64,000 nucleotides of DNA from Thalassoroseus pseudoceratinae (lineage in GTDB: Bacteria > Planctomycetota > Planctomycetia > Planctomycetales > Planctomycetaceae). Shown piece after piece: positions 46,702 to 56,598 of this stretch; position 1 is the first letter of the stretch; every line of letters begins with the position of its first letter. Both the position numbers and the translations under genes were made by a program. The notes beneath the pieces are model-generated. The model saw only the letters and a program-made list of their open reading frames with translations, had not been told where the DNA came from and did not search any database. The stretch spans positions 682,001-746,000 of the forward strand of contig NZ_JAALXT010000003.1 in the NCBI RefSeq assembly GCF_011634775.1, given 5' to 3'.

Positions 46702-47382
46702 CTAATCATCAATACCATCGACTTCACCATTGTTAGCCGCTACAAGTTCGGACCAATGGCGGTCAACCTGCCGATCGGAAAGATATAGCAGCGGCATCGA
46801 CAGGAAGACGAAATGGGACATTCGAACGTTTAGAAATGAAACGCCAACGGCAACGAGACTAAGACAGGCTCCGTATAGGATTCGACGCATAAACGTTCGT
46901 TCGACGGTGGGATCGATCTTTGGCCAGACAACCATCCCGATATGGTTGGAATACCACCAAATCAGAGCGAGTGATAGGCTGCAAGCAATACTCACTGCAC
47001 CGTATACAACCATGACCAGCGGCTCGTCCCGGTAGGTGCCTATTAACTGTGTTGTTAGCGGCAACAGTGTCAGTAGAAACAAAAACAGAAGGTTCAACCA
47101 CGTCAACACACGCGTGCCATGTCGGAAGTAATGAAACATGACGTTCTGAAGAACCCAGTAACATCCGATCAGAACGAAACTGACAAGATACACGGTGAGT
47201 TGATATTCGACTTTAACGAGATAAGCGATTAGCCCACCGTTCGTAAAGTCGTGCGATTGGGGAACTTCAATGCTCAACACCAATAGTGTTAGAGCAATTG
47301 CAACGACACCGTCACTCATCGCATTGACACGATCGAGCATGAGTGGCGCAGATCGATTCTTTTGTGTACTGCTTGAGGACAT
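46702..47382 (-). CDS. TMEM175-family potassium channel-like protein
   Basis: 226 residues, about six membrane helices. The first helix starts RVNAMSDGVVAIALTLLVL (18-36), the bacterial TMEM175 signature R-x3-FSDG-x2-AI, with Met in place of Phe. In the family this helix lines a K+ pore formed by a tetramer. The ATG at 47382 is preferred on homology; the frame stays open to 47493 with a weak N-terminus. It lies next to glutamate decarboxylase on the same strand but 160 bp apart. Confidence 0.85.
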   Translation of the reverse strand: MSSSSTQKNRSAPLMLDRVNAMSDGVVAIALTLLVLSIEVPQSHDFTNGGLIAYLVKVEYQLTVYLVSFVLIGCYWVLQNVMFHYFRHGTRVLTWLNLLFLFLLTLLPLTTQLIGTYRDEPLVMVVYGAVSIACSLSLALIWWYSNHIGMVVWPKIDPTVERTFMRRILYGACLSLVAVGVSFLNVRMSHFVFLSMPLLYLSDRQVDRHWSELVAANNGEVDGIDD

Positions 47383-47541
47383 ATGTTGTCGTCGGCCAAA
47401 GTTTTTGGGGTTGTAGCATAGCTTGGTTGGATGGTTTTGTATCAACCATCCAACCAATTTGTCTATGGTACTAATCTTCAATACCGCAAGCAAAACGAGT
47501 GATCTTGAACTCGCGGCGCACGCCAGAAACCATACGATATC

Positions 47542-48939
47542 CTAGTGATGGAAGCCTGATGCCTCCTCAGCTGTAACTGGTGACTGACTTGGATGCTTCT
47601 GTAAATATGCAATCGCATTGTTCATGTCGTCAAGTAGGAGTGAGCCAAGATCACGACTGACTCCATGTCTAACGAGGATCCGTTGAATCGGCAACTCCTG
47701 ACAATTCGGAGGGAGTGAGTAGGCCGGAACTTGCCAACCGCGACATCTGAGTCGGTCTGCAAGTTCGTATAGACTAAAGCCCGGGTCTGCCCCCTCTTTC
47801 AATCTCCAGCAGAGTGCGGGGATGCCGGAGTGCATCTCACCGCCATAGATGATCTCGAACGGACCGAGCTTTTCGATCCCCTTGGCTAGGAACTGGGCCG
47901 TCTCGTAGCATGCTGTATGGATCCTTCGATAGCCTTCTCGACCAAGTCGAAGAAAATTATAGTATTGACAGACGATTTGACCGCCTGGCCGAGAGAAGTT
48001 GAGTGCGATGTCACGCATATTGCCGCCAAGATAGTTCACCCAGAACACTAAGTCGTCTGGCAGGTCTTGTTCTTCTCGCCAAACCACCCATCCCACACCA
48101 AGCGGTGAAAGTCCAAACTTGTGACCTGATGCATTGATGGATTTCACGCGAGGGATTTGAAAATCCCATTCCACTTCGGGAGCACAAAACGGTGCGAGAA
48201 AACCTCCACTCGCCCCGTCGACGTGCATGCGAATATCTAAACCTTGATTTTTCTCCAGTTGATCCAATGCATCCGCCACGGCTTTGACTGGTTCATACTG
48301 ACAGGTGAAAGTGACCCCAAGCGTCGGCACCACCCCAATGGTGTTCTCATCGCAACGATTGATGACCTCTTCAGGAGTCATGATCAACCGGCCGTTCTCC
48401 ATGGGAATTTCCCGGTGCTCGATATCCCAGTATCGAGTGAACTTGTGCCAGCAAATTTGAACGGGGCCGGTAATCAAATTGGGTTTGTCGATGGGCTTTC
48501 CAGCGGCTTTGCGTTTGGCTTCCCAATTCCGCTTCATCGCCATCCCGGCAAGCATGGCCGCTTCGCTCGATCCCGTTGTCGAGCATCCCACCGTGTTTGC
48601 AGCACGCGGAGAATTCCACAGATCCGCTAGCATATGGACGCAACGCGCTTCAAGTTCTGCAGTTTGTGGATATTCGTCTTTATCCACCATGTTCTTATCA
48701 ATGCACTCTGCCATCAGTTGATGGACTTCCGGTTCGGCCCACGTTTGGCAAAATGTCGCAAGGTTCTGCCGGGAGTTGCCGTCTAACATTAACTCGTCAT
48801 GCACGAGCGCATAGGTATGTCGGGGGTCCTGTTCGACCCCAGGAAAACGATACTTCGGCAACGCCATAGAAAGGTCGGCAGACGAATAGATCTCATCATC
48901 CAACTGTTCGCGAATTGAGTCTTTATTGTGCAAAGCCAT
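47542..48939 (-). CDS. gadB: glutamate decarboxylase
   Basis: 465 residues, full length. The PLP enzyme converts glutamate to GABA and CO2 and consumes a proton. Lys274 in [15 protein letters not shown] holds [16 protein letters not shown] gives the PLP Asp; [12 protein letters not shown] is the phosphate-binding motif. AGGAG precedes the ATG. A small gene ends 9 bp upstream, so the two are probably co-transcribed. No glutamate/GABA antiporter gene is adjacent. Confidence 0.96.
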   Translation of the reverse strand: MALHNKDSIREQLDDEIYSSADLSMALPKYRFPGVEQDPRHTYALVHDELMLDGNSRQNLATFCQTWAEPEVHQLMAECIDKNMVDKDEYPQTAELEARCVHMLADLWNSPRAANTVGCSTTGSSEAAMLAGMAMKRNWEAKRKAAGKPIDKPNLITGPVQICWHKFTRYWDIEHREIPMENGRLIMTPEEVINRCDENTIGVVPTLGVTFTCQYEPVKAVADALDQLEKNQGLDIRMHVDGASGGFLAPFCAPEVEWDFQIPRVKSINASGHKFGLSPLGVGWVVWREEQDLPDDLVFWVNYLGGNMRDIALNFSRPGGQIVCQYYNFLRLGREGYRRIHTACYETAQFLAKGIEKLGPFEIIYGGEMHSGIPALCWRLKEGADPGFSLYELADRLRCRGWQVPAYSLPPNCQELPIQRILVRHGVSRDLGSLLLDDMNNAIAYLQKHPSQSPVTAEEASGFHH

Positions 48940-48948
48940 TGAACACTC

Positions 48949-49341
48949 CTAGTGGGGCGATATTGCGTGTCGTCTAGACTTGAAATTTTCGATACCGATC
49001 GACACAGAATTGTCAGCGTGGGATAATACCAGAATGGGATGCTGAACTAAACTGTTGTCAGCGATAGTCGTCTGTTGGTCCTCGTCGTCGAACTCAATTG
49101 TCGATGTGTTTACCAACACTCGTCCGTCAGTAGTCAAATAACACTTGAGAAGTACAGACATCAATCGAGAATCCCTCATTTGCAGAACCCGTGTTCCTTC
49201 TGTGAACTTCTGATGAAATTGCGAGTTTGCAAATTTCAAAGCTAATCTGACGGCACGAAAACAAAGTGTATCAGAGTCAATCATAAAAAAGTTATGAAAC
49301 TCAGTGTCATCTTGATTGAAGATGCCACTTGAATCGGCCAT
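48949..49341 (-). CDS. hypothetical protein upstream of gadB
   Basis: 130 residues from the ATG at 49341 (AGG eight bases before), or 138 from an ATG at 49365. Rich in Asp, Ser and Thr, without signal or membrane helix; no family recognised. Its stop is 9 bp from the gadB start, so it is likely in one transcript with glutamate decarboxylase. The body (RLALKFANSQFHQKFTEGTRVLQMRD) looks like a small alpha/beta domain. Confidence 0.6.
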   Translation of the reverse strand: MADSSGIFNQDDTEFHNFFMIDSDTLCFRAVRLALKFANSQFHQKFTEGTRVLQMRDSRLMSVLLKCYLTTDGRVLVNTSTIEFDDEDQQTTIADNSLVQHPILVLSHADNSVSIGIENFKSRRHAISPH

Positions 49342-49395
49342 TCTACAACCTGTCTCGGTTTGCATGGTTTATATTCCAATAGAGAGACGGCTTCG

Positions 49396-51687
49396 ATGAG
49401 ATTGTGCCTTGCCATTGTTCATGTCGGTTGCCTTGTTACGGTATTCCTTCCCTGGAGTCAGTCGGCAGCGGCCAGTGAATGGAAATTGGTCAAGGAATTC
49501 TCCGCCAAAGAGGCTATTCAGGCGGCGGTTGCAGACAGGCAGTATCTATATGCGATCAGCAGCCAGCAAGTTGCCAAATATGACCGAATGACGGGCGAAT
49601 GCATTGCAGTCAGCGCGGGGAAGGCCCAACACCTGAATAGTGGGTTTCTGTGGAAAGGACAGCTCTTATGTGCGCATTCGAACTACCCTCAAACGCCTCC
49701 GCAGAACGAGATCAAATTTCTTGACCCTTCCACGATGAAGTTGACGACGTATCGCAAGATCGAAGGGTACGAAGGCAGTCTCGTATGGGTGGTACGACGC
49801 GGGAACTCATGGTGGTGCAACTTCGCGCAATACGGGGAGGATAACGACCAGACGACTCTTGTTCAGTTTAGTCATGAATGGCAGGAGTTAGGGCGTTGGA
49901 CATTTCCGAAATCGGTGATTAGCCAACTTGGCAAGTATAGTCTTTCGGGGGGACTATGGTATGGAGACGAGTTGCTGTGCACCGGGCATGACAAGCAAGA
50001 ACTTTACCGCTTGCGATTGCCGAAGTCTGGCAACGAGTTGGATTACGTTGGTCGTGATAAGATCCCCTTTACAGGACAGGGGTTTGCAGTTGACCCGGCA
50101 ACCAAGGGGCTGATCGGAATTAGCCGTGCTGAACGCAAATTGATCTTAGTTAGAAGCACGAAGGATGCGTCAAATATCACTGAGATGCCAATCCGTGGCA
50201 TATGCGCGCATCGTGGGGCTAGCGCAACGCATCCCGAAAACACGTTGGCCGCTTTCCGACGTGCGATTCACTTGGGGGCTCAGATGATCGAGTTTGACGT
50301 CGCATTGACTCGCGATGGTGAACTCGTATTGATGCACGACTCGACCATCGATCGTACCACTAACGGGAGCGGACGAGTCACTGAGTGGACACTCGCTGAA
50401 CTCAAGAAACTCGATGCCGGGTCTTGGAAAGACACGCGATTCAAGGGCGAGCGTGTCCCCACGCTCAGAGAGGCCCTAGACGTGATGCCGGATAACATTT
50501 GGTTGAATGTTCATCTCAAAGGAAATGTGAAGCTGGCTGAAGAAACCACGAAAACGCTCGCAGCAAGCGGACGTCTCCACCAAGCCTTCCTAGCATGCGG
50601 CAAGGCTGCTGCTGATGCTGCCAAGAAAATTGATAAGAGAGTTCTGATTTGCAATATGGATCGCCAAGCGAATTCGATGACCTACGCCAATGAGACGATA
50701 ACGATGGGGGCGGACTTCATTCAGTTACTCGGTGGACCGGCATCTCCGGAAGTCACCGCGAAATTGAAGGAGCAGAATGTTCGGGTGAACTATTGCTGTG
50801 CAAACGAAGCCGAACGTGTTGCGGCGTTGTTCAACGCAGGCGTTCAGTTTCCGCTTGTCGATCGTCTCGACGAGATGTTGAACGTTGCAGACGAGCACGG
50901 TATCGAACGACTGCGACCTCAATATCGTTCCCGTCTTAACAGAGCAGGATTAGGAACGCCGCATTCAACACTTGTCGAACAAAAACCGCTAAAGCAAGGG
51001 GCGGCTAGTCAGGGAATTGCGATCGGAGAGTCGGAATTCTTTACAAGCACGTACCAATCCATTCTGCGATACGATCAAGATTGGAAACTCCTTGAGGAAA
51101 AACCGATTCGAATTGAAGGCGTCAATCACATTGGTGCTATTGATTTCCACGATGGCTTCATTTGGGCAGGGCTTTTACATGGGCCGGAAGGTGGGAAGCA
51201 TGATCCGAAACTCAATCGTTCTGTTATCGCAAAGATCGATGCGAGTAACTTAGCGGTCGTTCAAACTTGGGATATCACGAGTGATGTCAGTTGGATCGAT
51301 CCAGTCTGCTATGATGGTGAGTTTCTATGGGTTGGTGATCTGAGTGACCTTGGGATCCACCGGTATCGATTTGAGGGAGAGCGGATTTTGCGGGACGGTG
51401 TTCTACGGTACCCCAAGGAGATGCATTTTTCGCAGGGCATTCGGATCGTTGGAGATCGGCTGTATTCGATTCATACCTTTGGCAGCATGGACGGATTGTT
51501 CGAGTTTCAGCTTCCAAAAACCTTGCCAGAAGAAATCCAGCAGCCAAACCGAGTTTGGCACATCGCCGAGTCGCATATGCATGCCGAGGGATTCGATTTC
51601 ATCCCAGGAGAACCAGGACAGATTTGGCACGCACAAGGGAAACAAGTCGACCGCTACCAACTTGATGGGCTGGACTCACCCGAATGA
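49396..51687 (+). CDS. secreted GDPD inserted in beta-rich flanks
   Basis: 763 residues with a signal peptide (to about 25). Residues 30-265 and 535-763 are beta-strand-rich with repeated Trp/Asp blocks, like halves of a propeller. In between is a glycerophosphodiester phosphodiesterase domain (about 268-515): HRG at 272-274, PENT near 280, IEFDVALTRDGELVLMHD, and DRTTNGSGRV. The GDPD fold releases glycerol-3-phosphate from glycerophosphodiesters. The start at 49396 gives the signal peptide; the open frame begins at 49360. It is divergent from the gadB cluster. Confidence 0.85.
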   Translation: MRLCLAIVHVGCLVTVFLPWSQSAAASEWKLVKEFSAKEAIQAAVADRQYLYAISSQQVAKYDRMTGECIAVSAGKAQHLNSGFLWKGQLLCAHSNYPQTPPQNEIKFLDPSTMKLTTYRKIEGYEGSLVWVVRRGNSWWCNFAQYGEDNDQTTLVQFSHEWQELGRWTFPKSVISQLGKYSLSGGLWYGDELLCTGHDKQELYRLRLPKSGNELDYVGRDKIPFTGQGFAVDPATKGLIGISRAERKLILVRSTKDASNITEMPIRGICAHRGASATHPENTLAAFRRAIHLGAQMIEFDVALTRDGELVLMHDSTIDRTTNGSGRVTEWTLAELKKLDAGSWKDTRFKGERVPTLREALDVMPDNIWLNVHLKGNVKLAEETTKTLAASGRLHQAFLACGKAAADAAKKIDKRVLICNMDRQANSMTYANETITMGADFIQLLGGPASPEVTAKLKEQNVRVNYCCANEAERVAALFNAGVQFPLVDRLDEMLNVADEHGIERLRPQYRSRLNRAGLGTPHSTLVEQKPLKQGAASQGIAIGESEFFTSTYQSILRYDQDWKLLEEKPIRIEGVNHIGAIDFHDGFIWAGLLHGPEGGKHDPKLNRSVIAKIDASNLAVVQTWDITSDVSWIDPVCYDGEFLWVGDLSDLGIHRYRFEGERILRDGVLRYPKEMHFSQGIRIVGDRLYSIHTFGSMDGLFEFQLPKTLPEEIQQPNRVWHIAESHMHAEGFDFIPGEPGQIWHAQGKQVDRYQLDGLDSPE

Positions 51688-51822
51688 GTACGATCGCCAA
51701 TTCGTTTCCTGGGTTATCAAAGAGGAATATGAGCCCGTATCGGCATGAGAACTGATCGCTAATCAACCTGCTCTGACACACTCGTTCCGATGGCCTCGGA
51801 CGAAGCTGGTGGGAAAGTAGTA

Positions 51823-53016
51823 TTATTCGGTCGCGGGAATTTGAATTCGGTGATCATGAAAGTGCATGCCACGAACCCACTCCACTGCTGGCATATGACA
51901 GGAAATGCATTGATTATTTCGACCTGCTGAACAAGTTGAGTCGTCATCCTCCATATGACAATCTCGACAGATTGAATTGTAGCGACTCCGATTTCGGCTC
52001 GCCGCATCATGCGGATCGTGACATGTTGAGCAGCTCAAGTTCCCGTTGCTCTCACGGAAACAGGCACTTTGCTTCAAACCATATGGCTGAAAGCGGGCGA
52101 GTTCGTGAGCGGCGGAATCGGGGTTAATCATGGTCTCGTCACGATGGCATTGGCTGCATAGCTTGAGTTCAGCCGCCGGTGAGTCGAGCTTGACCATTGG
52201 CGAGACTGCCTCCAGCCCGCCGTTCCTTGCCGAGAGAACGTGCTTCTTTCTAGGGCCGTGACATCGTTCGCACGAGATATTGGGGACAAGTTCTGCATTG
52301 TTGACAAGACCGTTCGGGGGCGGTCCCCAGGTCATATGACACCCAAGGCAATTTTTCAGACTCTCCGCATCCAGAGGGCGGCCGAAGTCAGTTAGAGGGT
52401 GACGAGAGTCGAATGCAAAGTCTTCATGGTCGGGAGACAGTTGCAAGTTGTCCGAACCGGCAAATTTGGTCCAATGATGTTCCACACCTCGACGGCCATT
52501 CTCAAGTACGCTAACTGGTGTCTGAGCATGCGTCCCGGAGCCTAGCAACCAGTCAATCGTAACTGTCCCGATTCCGATAGAGCTTTCAGCTTCAACCCAG
52601 TACTGACGACCGTCACTTTGGAAAGTCAAAGTCTGATTGAGTATTTCATCAGTGAACTGAGTGCCTTGGATTTGGGACGCGAGTCCTGACTCAGCGAACC
52701 GTATCGCGGTATGCGAGTGTCCCGACCGGCGATGTGCGTCCGCTTGTTCCTGATGGCATTCCACGCATGCAGCATCACCAGCGAAGTTTTCGTGATAGAG
52801 TTGTGCCCACTGCGATTGGACGTCGCTCGATGCCAGAACGGAGTCCTTTTGCGATTCCGTTCTGGTTTGATTGTCAACGCCAGCATTCTTAGGGGCAGGG
52901 GACCGAGTCGAAAATAGCTTGACACAAAGCGCAGTTGCCGCCAGGGCAATCACTCCGAACCATAAGATTCGGCTCGGCGTGAAAGTCACTGCAAAGGAGC
53001 GCTCTTGAGCTTCCAT
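51823..53016 (-). CDS. heptaheme c-type cytochrome
   Basis: 397 residues: one N-terminal membrane helix (about 16-36) then a periplasmic domain with seven CxxCH heme sites (CVECH, CLGCH, CERCH, CSQCH, CSTCH, CRDCH, CISCH) and extra His residues as distal ligands. It resembles cytochrome c554/NrfB-type multiheme carriers but no single subfamily can be named. Its start overlaps the upstream lipoprotein gene by 31 bp, with AGG nine bases before the ATG, so translation is probably coupled. Confidence 0.9.
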   Translation of the reverse strand: MEAQERSFAVTFTPSRILWFGVIALAATALCVKLFSTRSPAPKNAGVDNQTRTESQKDSVLASSDVQSQWAQLYHENFAGDAACVECHQEQADAHRRSGHSHTAIRFAESGLASQIQGTQFTDEILNQTLTFQSDGRQYWVEAESSIGIGTVTIDWLLGSGTHAQTPVSVLENGRRGVEHHWTKFAGSDNLQLSPDHEDFAFDSRHPLTDFGRPLDAESLKNCLGCHMTWGPPPNGLVNNAELVPNISCERCHGPRKKHVLSARNGGLEAVSPMVKLDSPAAELKLCSQCHRDETMINPDSAAHELARFQPYGLKQSACFRESNGNLSCSTCHDPHDAASRNRSRYNSICRDCHMEDDDSTCSAGRNNQCISCHMPAVEWVRGMHFHDHRIQIPATE

Positions 53017-53411
53017 TCATTTTCAACCTTTTGCAGTGTCCATTGAACTTCCGCCGGAGCCGCCGAACTTGCCGAGTTCCCCTTCACACTATCGCCTGCT
53101 TGAGAATCTCCGTAACCACGTGTGACTGAAACTGTAGCCGTGCCGGTATCGCCTGACACATCGGGCTCGCCAACCACCTCGAAGATTGCGGTCGCGTAGT
53201 CCTTGCGGTTTTCCGGGGCTGATCCAGCGACAAACAACGTCTGAAATGTCTCCGGTCCACCGCCTGCAGCATCACCGAGAGCAAGAATGGCAGCGGTGAC
53301 CTGCTCGGTCTCATCGAGACTGCCTCGAACGTTGTCACCACAACCCGAGAGTCCAACGACTAGCGCAGACGCTGCCATTGAACACGAAAGTAAACTTCTG
53401 AATTGGTACAT
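52986..53411 (-). CDS. lipoprotein of the cytochrome cluster
   Basis: 141 residues. The signal MYQFRSLLSCSMAASALVVG is followed by LSGC as lipobox. The mature part has ATVSVTRGY and VQWTLQKVENEWKLKSAPL, a small beta-rich (cystatin/NTF2-like) pattern. No family recognised. The ATG at 53411 fits the signal; the frame opens at 53474. It overlaps the start of the heptaheme cytochrome, so the two probably work together on the outer face. Confidence 0.75.
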   Translation of the reverse strand: MYQFRSLLSCSMAASALVVGLSGCGDNVRGSLDETEQVTAAILALGDAAGGGPETFQTLFVAGSAPENRKDYATAIFEVVGEPDVSGDTGTATVSVTRGYGDSQAGDSVKGNSASSAAPAEVQWTLQKVENEWKLKSAPLQ

Positions 53412-53549
53412 ATCAACTTCGATAAAATTCTTATGTAGTAGGACAAGAGGAATATAACACCAAGACACGCTCATGCCTGATATCGCTTCCCCTTGGAAGA
53501 CGATGACTCAATAGCCAATGGCTGCCACTAGGAGTAGCAAGATCAGAAC

Positions 53550-54626
53550 CTACCAGTCCTTCAAGACTTCACCATTTCGAATCGTGTTGGCGGCCTGCCA
53601 AACTGTGAGATCGACGGTATCAGCCACGAACCGGACGGAACCGTCTGCGAGCAACGCATTCACTCCCCCCGTGTGGTAACTCCGGGCAGAGGCCCAAACG
53701 TCCGCGGTGGATCGTTCCTCCGTACAGTGGAGTGGGTCGGTTGCCGGGATGGACTCATCGCATGCCGCAAGCTGGTCAGGTTGCTTTGAGTTGGGGCCAT
53801 AGAGAGCCGAGAAAATCGTTGCTCCCATCGCCGGTGAAAACCAAGTCCCACGGATGTCAGTTGCGGCGTCCACGGTGATAACTTCACTGACAGCAATTGT
53901 GTTACTCATGCCGTCTTTGATGTCAGAAGATCGACGTCCCTTCGAGTTCTGAAAACGGTCACCGGAACCACCCAGGCTACGAACAATCTTCTCTTGATTA
54001 ACGAAGAACGTTCCAAATGTTCCTTTGGTGGCATTCGATTCCCAGGACAGCATGTTGCCCGAACCCCAGCTTCCCGCGTAGTTTGACTTTGCGAGAGATT
54101 CCAATCCATAGCTTCCATCGCTAAACAATGTTTGGACCTCATCAGCGGATGGACAGACCATGAACTTAAGGGGTTCGCGACCGATGTGACCTGTGGAGGC
54201 GTGGTACTCGCAGTCGTCAGCAGGGTTGTGCGTATGGTCGTTGATTCGGTTTTCGTTGCACGTGACGCACTGTTCCCAGCGAGCGTTCTGTTCGACGAAG
54301 GGAAGAATGTCCGCGACCCAGTGGAACCCAATCTCATTTTGGCCATGCTGCCATCCACCGGTCTTGAATCGGTTACCCGACTCATCATAACAGACATATC
54401 CCGGGGGAAACGAGCCATGCGTTTCCATATGGTTGTGCAACGATACACCAATCTGCTTGAGATTGTTCATGCATTGCGCACGTCGTGCGGCTTCACGGGC
54501 CTGTTGAACGGCTGGTAGCAACAACGCAATCAGGATTGCGATAATTGCGATCACAACCAACAACTCAATTAGTGTAAATCCAAGAAATCGAGTTCTCGAT
54601 CTCTGACCAAAAGAAGCGGCATTCAT
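53550..54626 (-). CDS. DUF1559 prepilin-like protein
   Basis: 358 residues. [21 protein letters not shown], then [48 protein letters not shown] is the C-terminal box and the tail is NGEVLKDW. The ATG at 54626 has AGAGG upstream; the frame is open to 54704 with an extra hydrophobic stretch that is not expected in the family. Confidence 0.93.
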   Translation of the reverse strand: MNAASFGQRSRTRFLGFTLIELLVVIAIIAILIALLLPAVQQAREAARRAQCMNNLKQIGVSLHNHMETHGSFPPGYVCYDESGNRFKTGGWQHGQNEIGFHWVADILPFVEQNARWEQCVTCNENRINDHTHNPADDCEYHASTGHIGREPLKFMVCPSADEVQTLFSDGSYGLESLAKSNYAGSWGSGNMLSWESNATKGTFGTFFVNQEKIVRSLGGSGDRFQNSKGRRSSDIKDGMSNTIAVSEVITVDAATDIRGTWFSPAMGATIFSALYGPNSKQPDQLAACDESIPATDPLHCTEERSTADVWASARSYHTGGVNALLADGSVRFVADTVDLTVWQAANTIRNGEVLKDW

Positions 54627-54915
54627 GACGTGTAACCTCTTCGGAACACAAAACAGCGAGAGAATAGGTAATTCATCAAAAACGAATGATGATAGTTTGA
54701 ACACACCGTGGTTCTACTGAGTGTGCTAACGGACGTCACGATATCGAGAATTGTGAAGGCTTTGTGAACCTCATGTGAATTTCAAGATATCGCCGCTCCA
54801 AACTGCCACTTGATCGTGCGTCGAAAGTGATGTGCGAGTCTTCCACGCTGGGGCGTAAATTAACCCATGTTCATAGTGTTTCGCTGTCTGTTATTGCCGA
54901 CTTTCCATGCCTGCA

Positions 54916-55347
54916 TTACGCTCCCTGCATGTTCACTTGAATAAGTGTCGCTTCGGCTTTGATCTCGATCGCTAGTCCTGACGTGGTGACCGACTGGAAC
55001 TTTTGAGGGATAGCGATAGTTGATGGTGTCGTAGTCGTCGGCGGTGCGATTGCGTCGTCTTCTTTCTTAGAGACGGACGGACCGACCGTAATTTGATATC
55101 GCCCCGGTCCCAGTCCATTCGCGTCATCTTTCGGGTGGACCTTGAGAATCTCACCGCCGTCGATGGTCCCTGTCGCGATGACTTCACCGTTTGACCAAAA
55201 ATGTATCATTCCCGATGGCAACGGCTGCCGGTTTAGGCGAACAATCCCCGTGATTGGAACCGACGATGAAGGTACATCGTTGCCACCGCATCCAACTGTG
55301 CACATACAGACAATAAAAAAGATTCCAAATCGAAAAATGTTTGGCAT
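54916..55347 (-). CDS. small lipoprotein, carboxypeptidase-regulatory-like
   Basis: 143 residues. The lipobox Cys is at 20 (CTVGC), then GGNDVPSSSVPITGIVRLNRQPLPSGMIHFW, the same beta-sandwich type as the lipoprotein at 36324. A Thr/Pro run (PPTTTTPSTIAIP) lies near the end. It stands between two DUF1559 genes on the same strand, as in many planctomycete loci, with gaps of about 250-290 bp on either side. Confidence 0.82.
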   Translation of the reverse strand: MPNIFRFGIFFIVCMCTVGCGGNDVPSSSVPITGIVRLNRQPLPSGMIHFWSNGEVIATGTIDGGEILKVHPKDDANGLGPGRYQITVGPSVSKKEDDAIAPPTTTTPSTIAIPQKFQSVTTSGLAIEIKAEATLIQVNMQGA

Positions 55348-55599
55348 GGAGTTGCTCGCAGAATCAGAAACACTGCGTTTCTATTGAGTAAAGGTCGGTC
55401 TGGTGTTTCAAAACAATGGTGGTGCGCCAGTCATTAACGTAATGGCCAGCGTCCAACGGAGACACCGGCCAATCGTCGATTGCTTGATTCCGTGGTGATC
55501 GACTGTGCTTCCCCTTCCGCCGCAATCTGTCCAAACTTCAGGTCGGTTTGTTGACATGAGCGACTCGGATCTCAGCACTTCTGGCCCCTTCGACATCGG

Positions 55600-56598
55600 T
55601 TAGAAGTCTTGGAGGACTTCGTTTCCGGAACGAGTACCGACACCCGCCCAAACAGCCGCGTCGATCGACTCAGAAACGAATGTAACACCACCGTCTGCCA
55701 TCAGCGTGTGGACACCTCCTGTATGTTCACTGCGTGCGGCGGCAATTTGAGTTCCGTCGTTTGCTTCTGTACATGGGAGGATAGCGACGTTGCGGCACGA
55801 CGGGATGATGTCTGGGGTATCCGAATTCGGTGCTCGACCGGTGCTGAATGCTGAGCCACCCATACCGGAGTACACCCATGTGCCTCGGCTATCGCTGTTG
55901 TCGTCGTCTCGGAAGCGAACCTCACTGAGGGCAGCGGTATTGCTCGTGCCGTCTCTGAAGTCACGGAAACGGTAGCTTCGATTGATTGCAAATGCTCCCC
56001 CCGTCGATGAGTTGTAGGAGGCCAACAAGTCACCCGAACCATAATTCGCAGCATAGTTACCGCGGGACATGTGCTCTAATGAGCGGAAGTAAACGGAAGC
56101 GTTCCCGCCACCTTCCGAATGACTTGGACATAGGTATCCTGGGGGTGCATAGTGGCCGAACACATTATTCATATTGTCTAGCGGGTCGCCTCCTGCCAGA
56201 ATTGGTCTTGCCTTCTCCCACAAGTTTCCTTGCTCCATGTAAGGAAGAACATAGAGTGCCCAGTTTCCGCCGAGTGACTGACCATTGAAATTGCCGCACT
56301 CTTGGGCCCCGGTGATGATCGTCGGGGGATTCCCCGCACATGCGCCGATCACACCACCTGGCGGAAACATGCCGTAGGTACCATGATAATTATGCAATGC
56401 CAAACCAAACTGCTTCAGATTGTTCCGACATTGGGTTCTGCGGGCGGCTTCCCGAGCTTGTTGAACCGCTGGCAAGAGCAGTGCAATCAGAATTGCAATA
56501 ATTGCGATCACAACTAGGAGTTCGATCAAGGTGAAACCCTGTCGAGCTGATGGGGGCTGACTGGTTGAGCGTGTACGGTTCCATGGAAGTGTACGCAT
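55600..56598 (-). CDS. DUF1559 prepilin-like protein
   Basis: 332 residues. [21 protein letters not shown] and [25 protein letters not shown] are family motifs; SEHTGGVHTLMADGGVTFVSESID is the C-terminal box and the tail is GNEVLQDF. The ATG at 56598 follows GAGGA. Upstream lies a 20-bp tandem repeat. It may head the minus-strand cluster down to the heptaheme cytochrome. Confidence 0.93.
   Translation of the reverse strand: MRTLPWNRTRSTSQPPSARQGFTLIELLVVIAIIAILIALLLPAVQQAREAARRTQCRNNLKQFGLALHNYHGTYGMFPPGGVIGACAGNPPTIITGAQECGNFNGQSLGGNWALYVLPYMEQGNLWEKARPILAGGDPLDNMNNVFGHYAPPGYLCPSHSEGGGNASVYFRSLEHMSRGNYAANYGSGDLLASYNSSTGGAFAINRSYRFRDFRDGTSNTAALSEVRFRDDDNSDSRGTWVYSGMGGSAFSTGRAPNSDTPDIIPSCRNVAILPCTEANDGTQIAAARSEHTGGVHTLMADGGVTFVSESIDAAVWAGVGTRSGNEVLQDF

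Noticed and set aside
55408-55596. A 62-codon minus frame just after a DUF1559 gene
   Set aside because: Position suggests an operon partner, but there is no ribosome site, lipobox or known motif.
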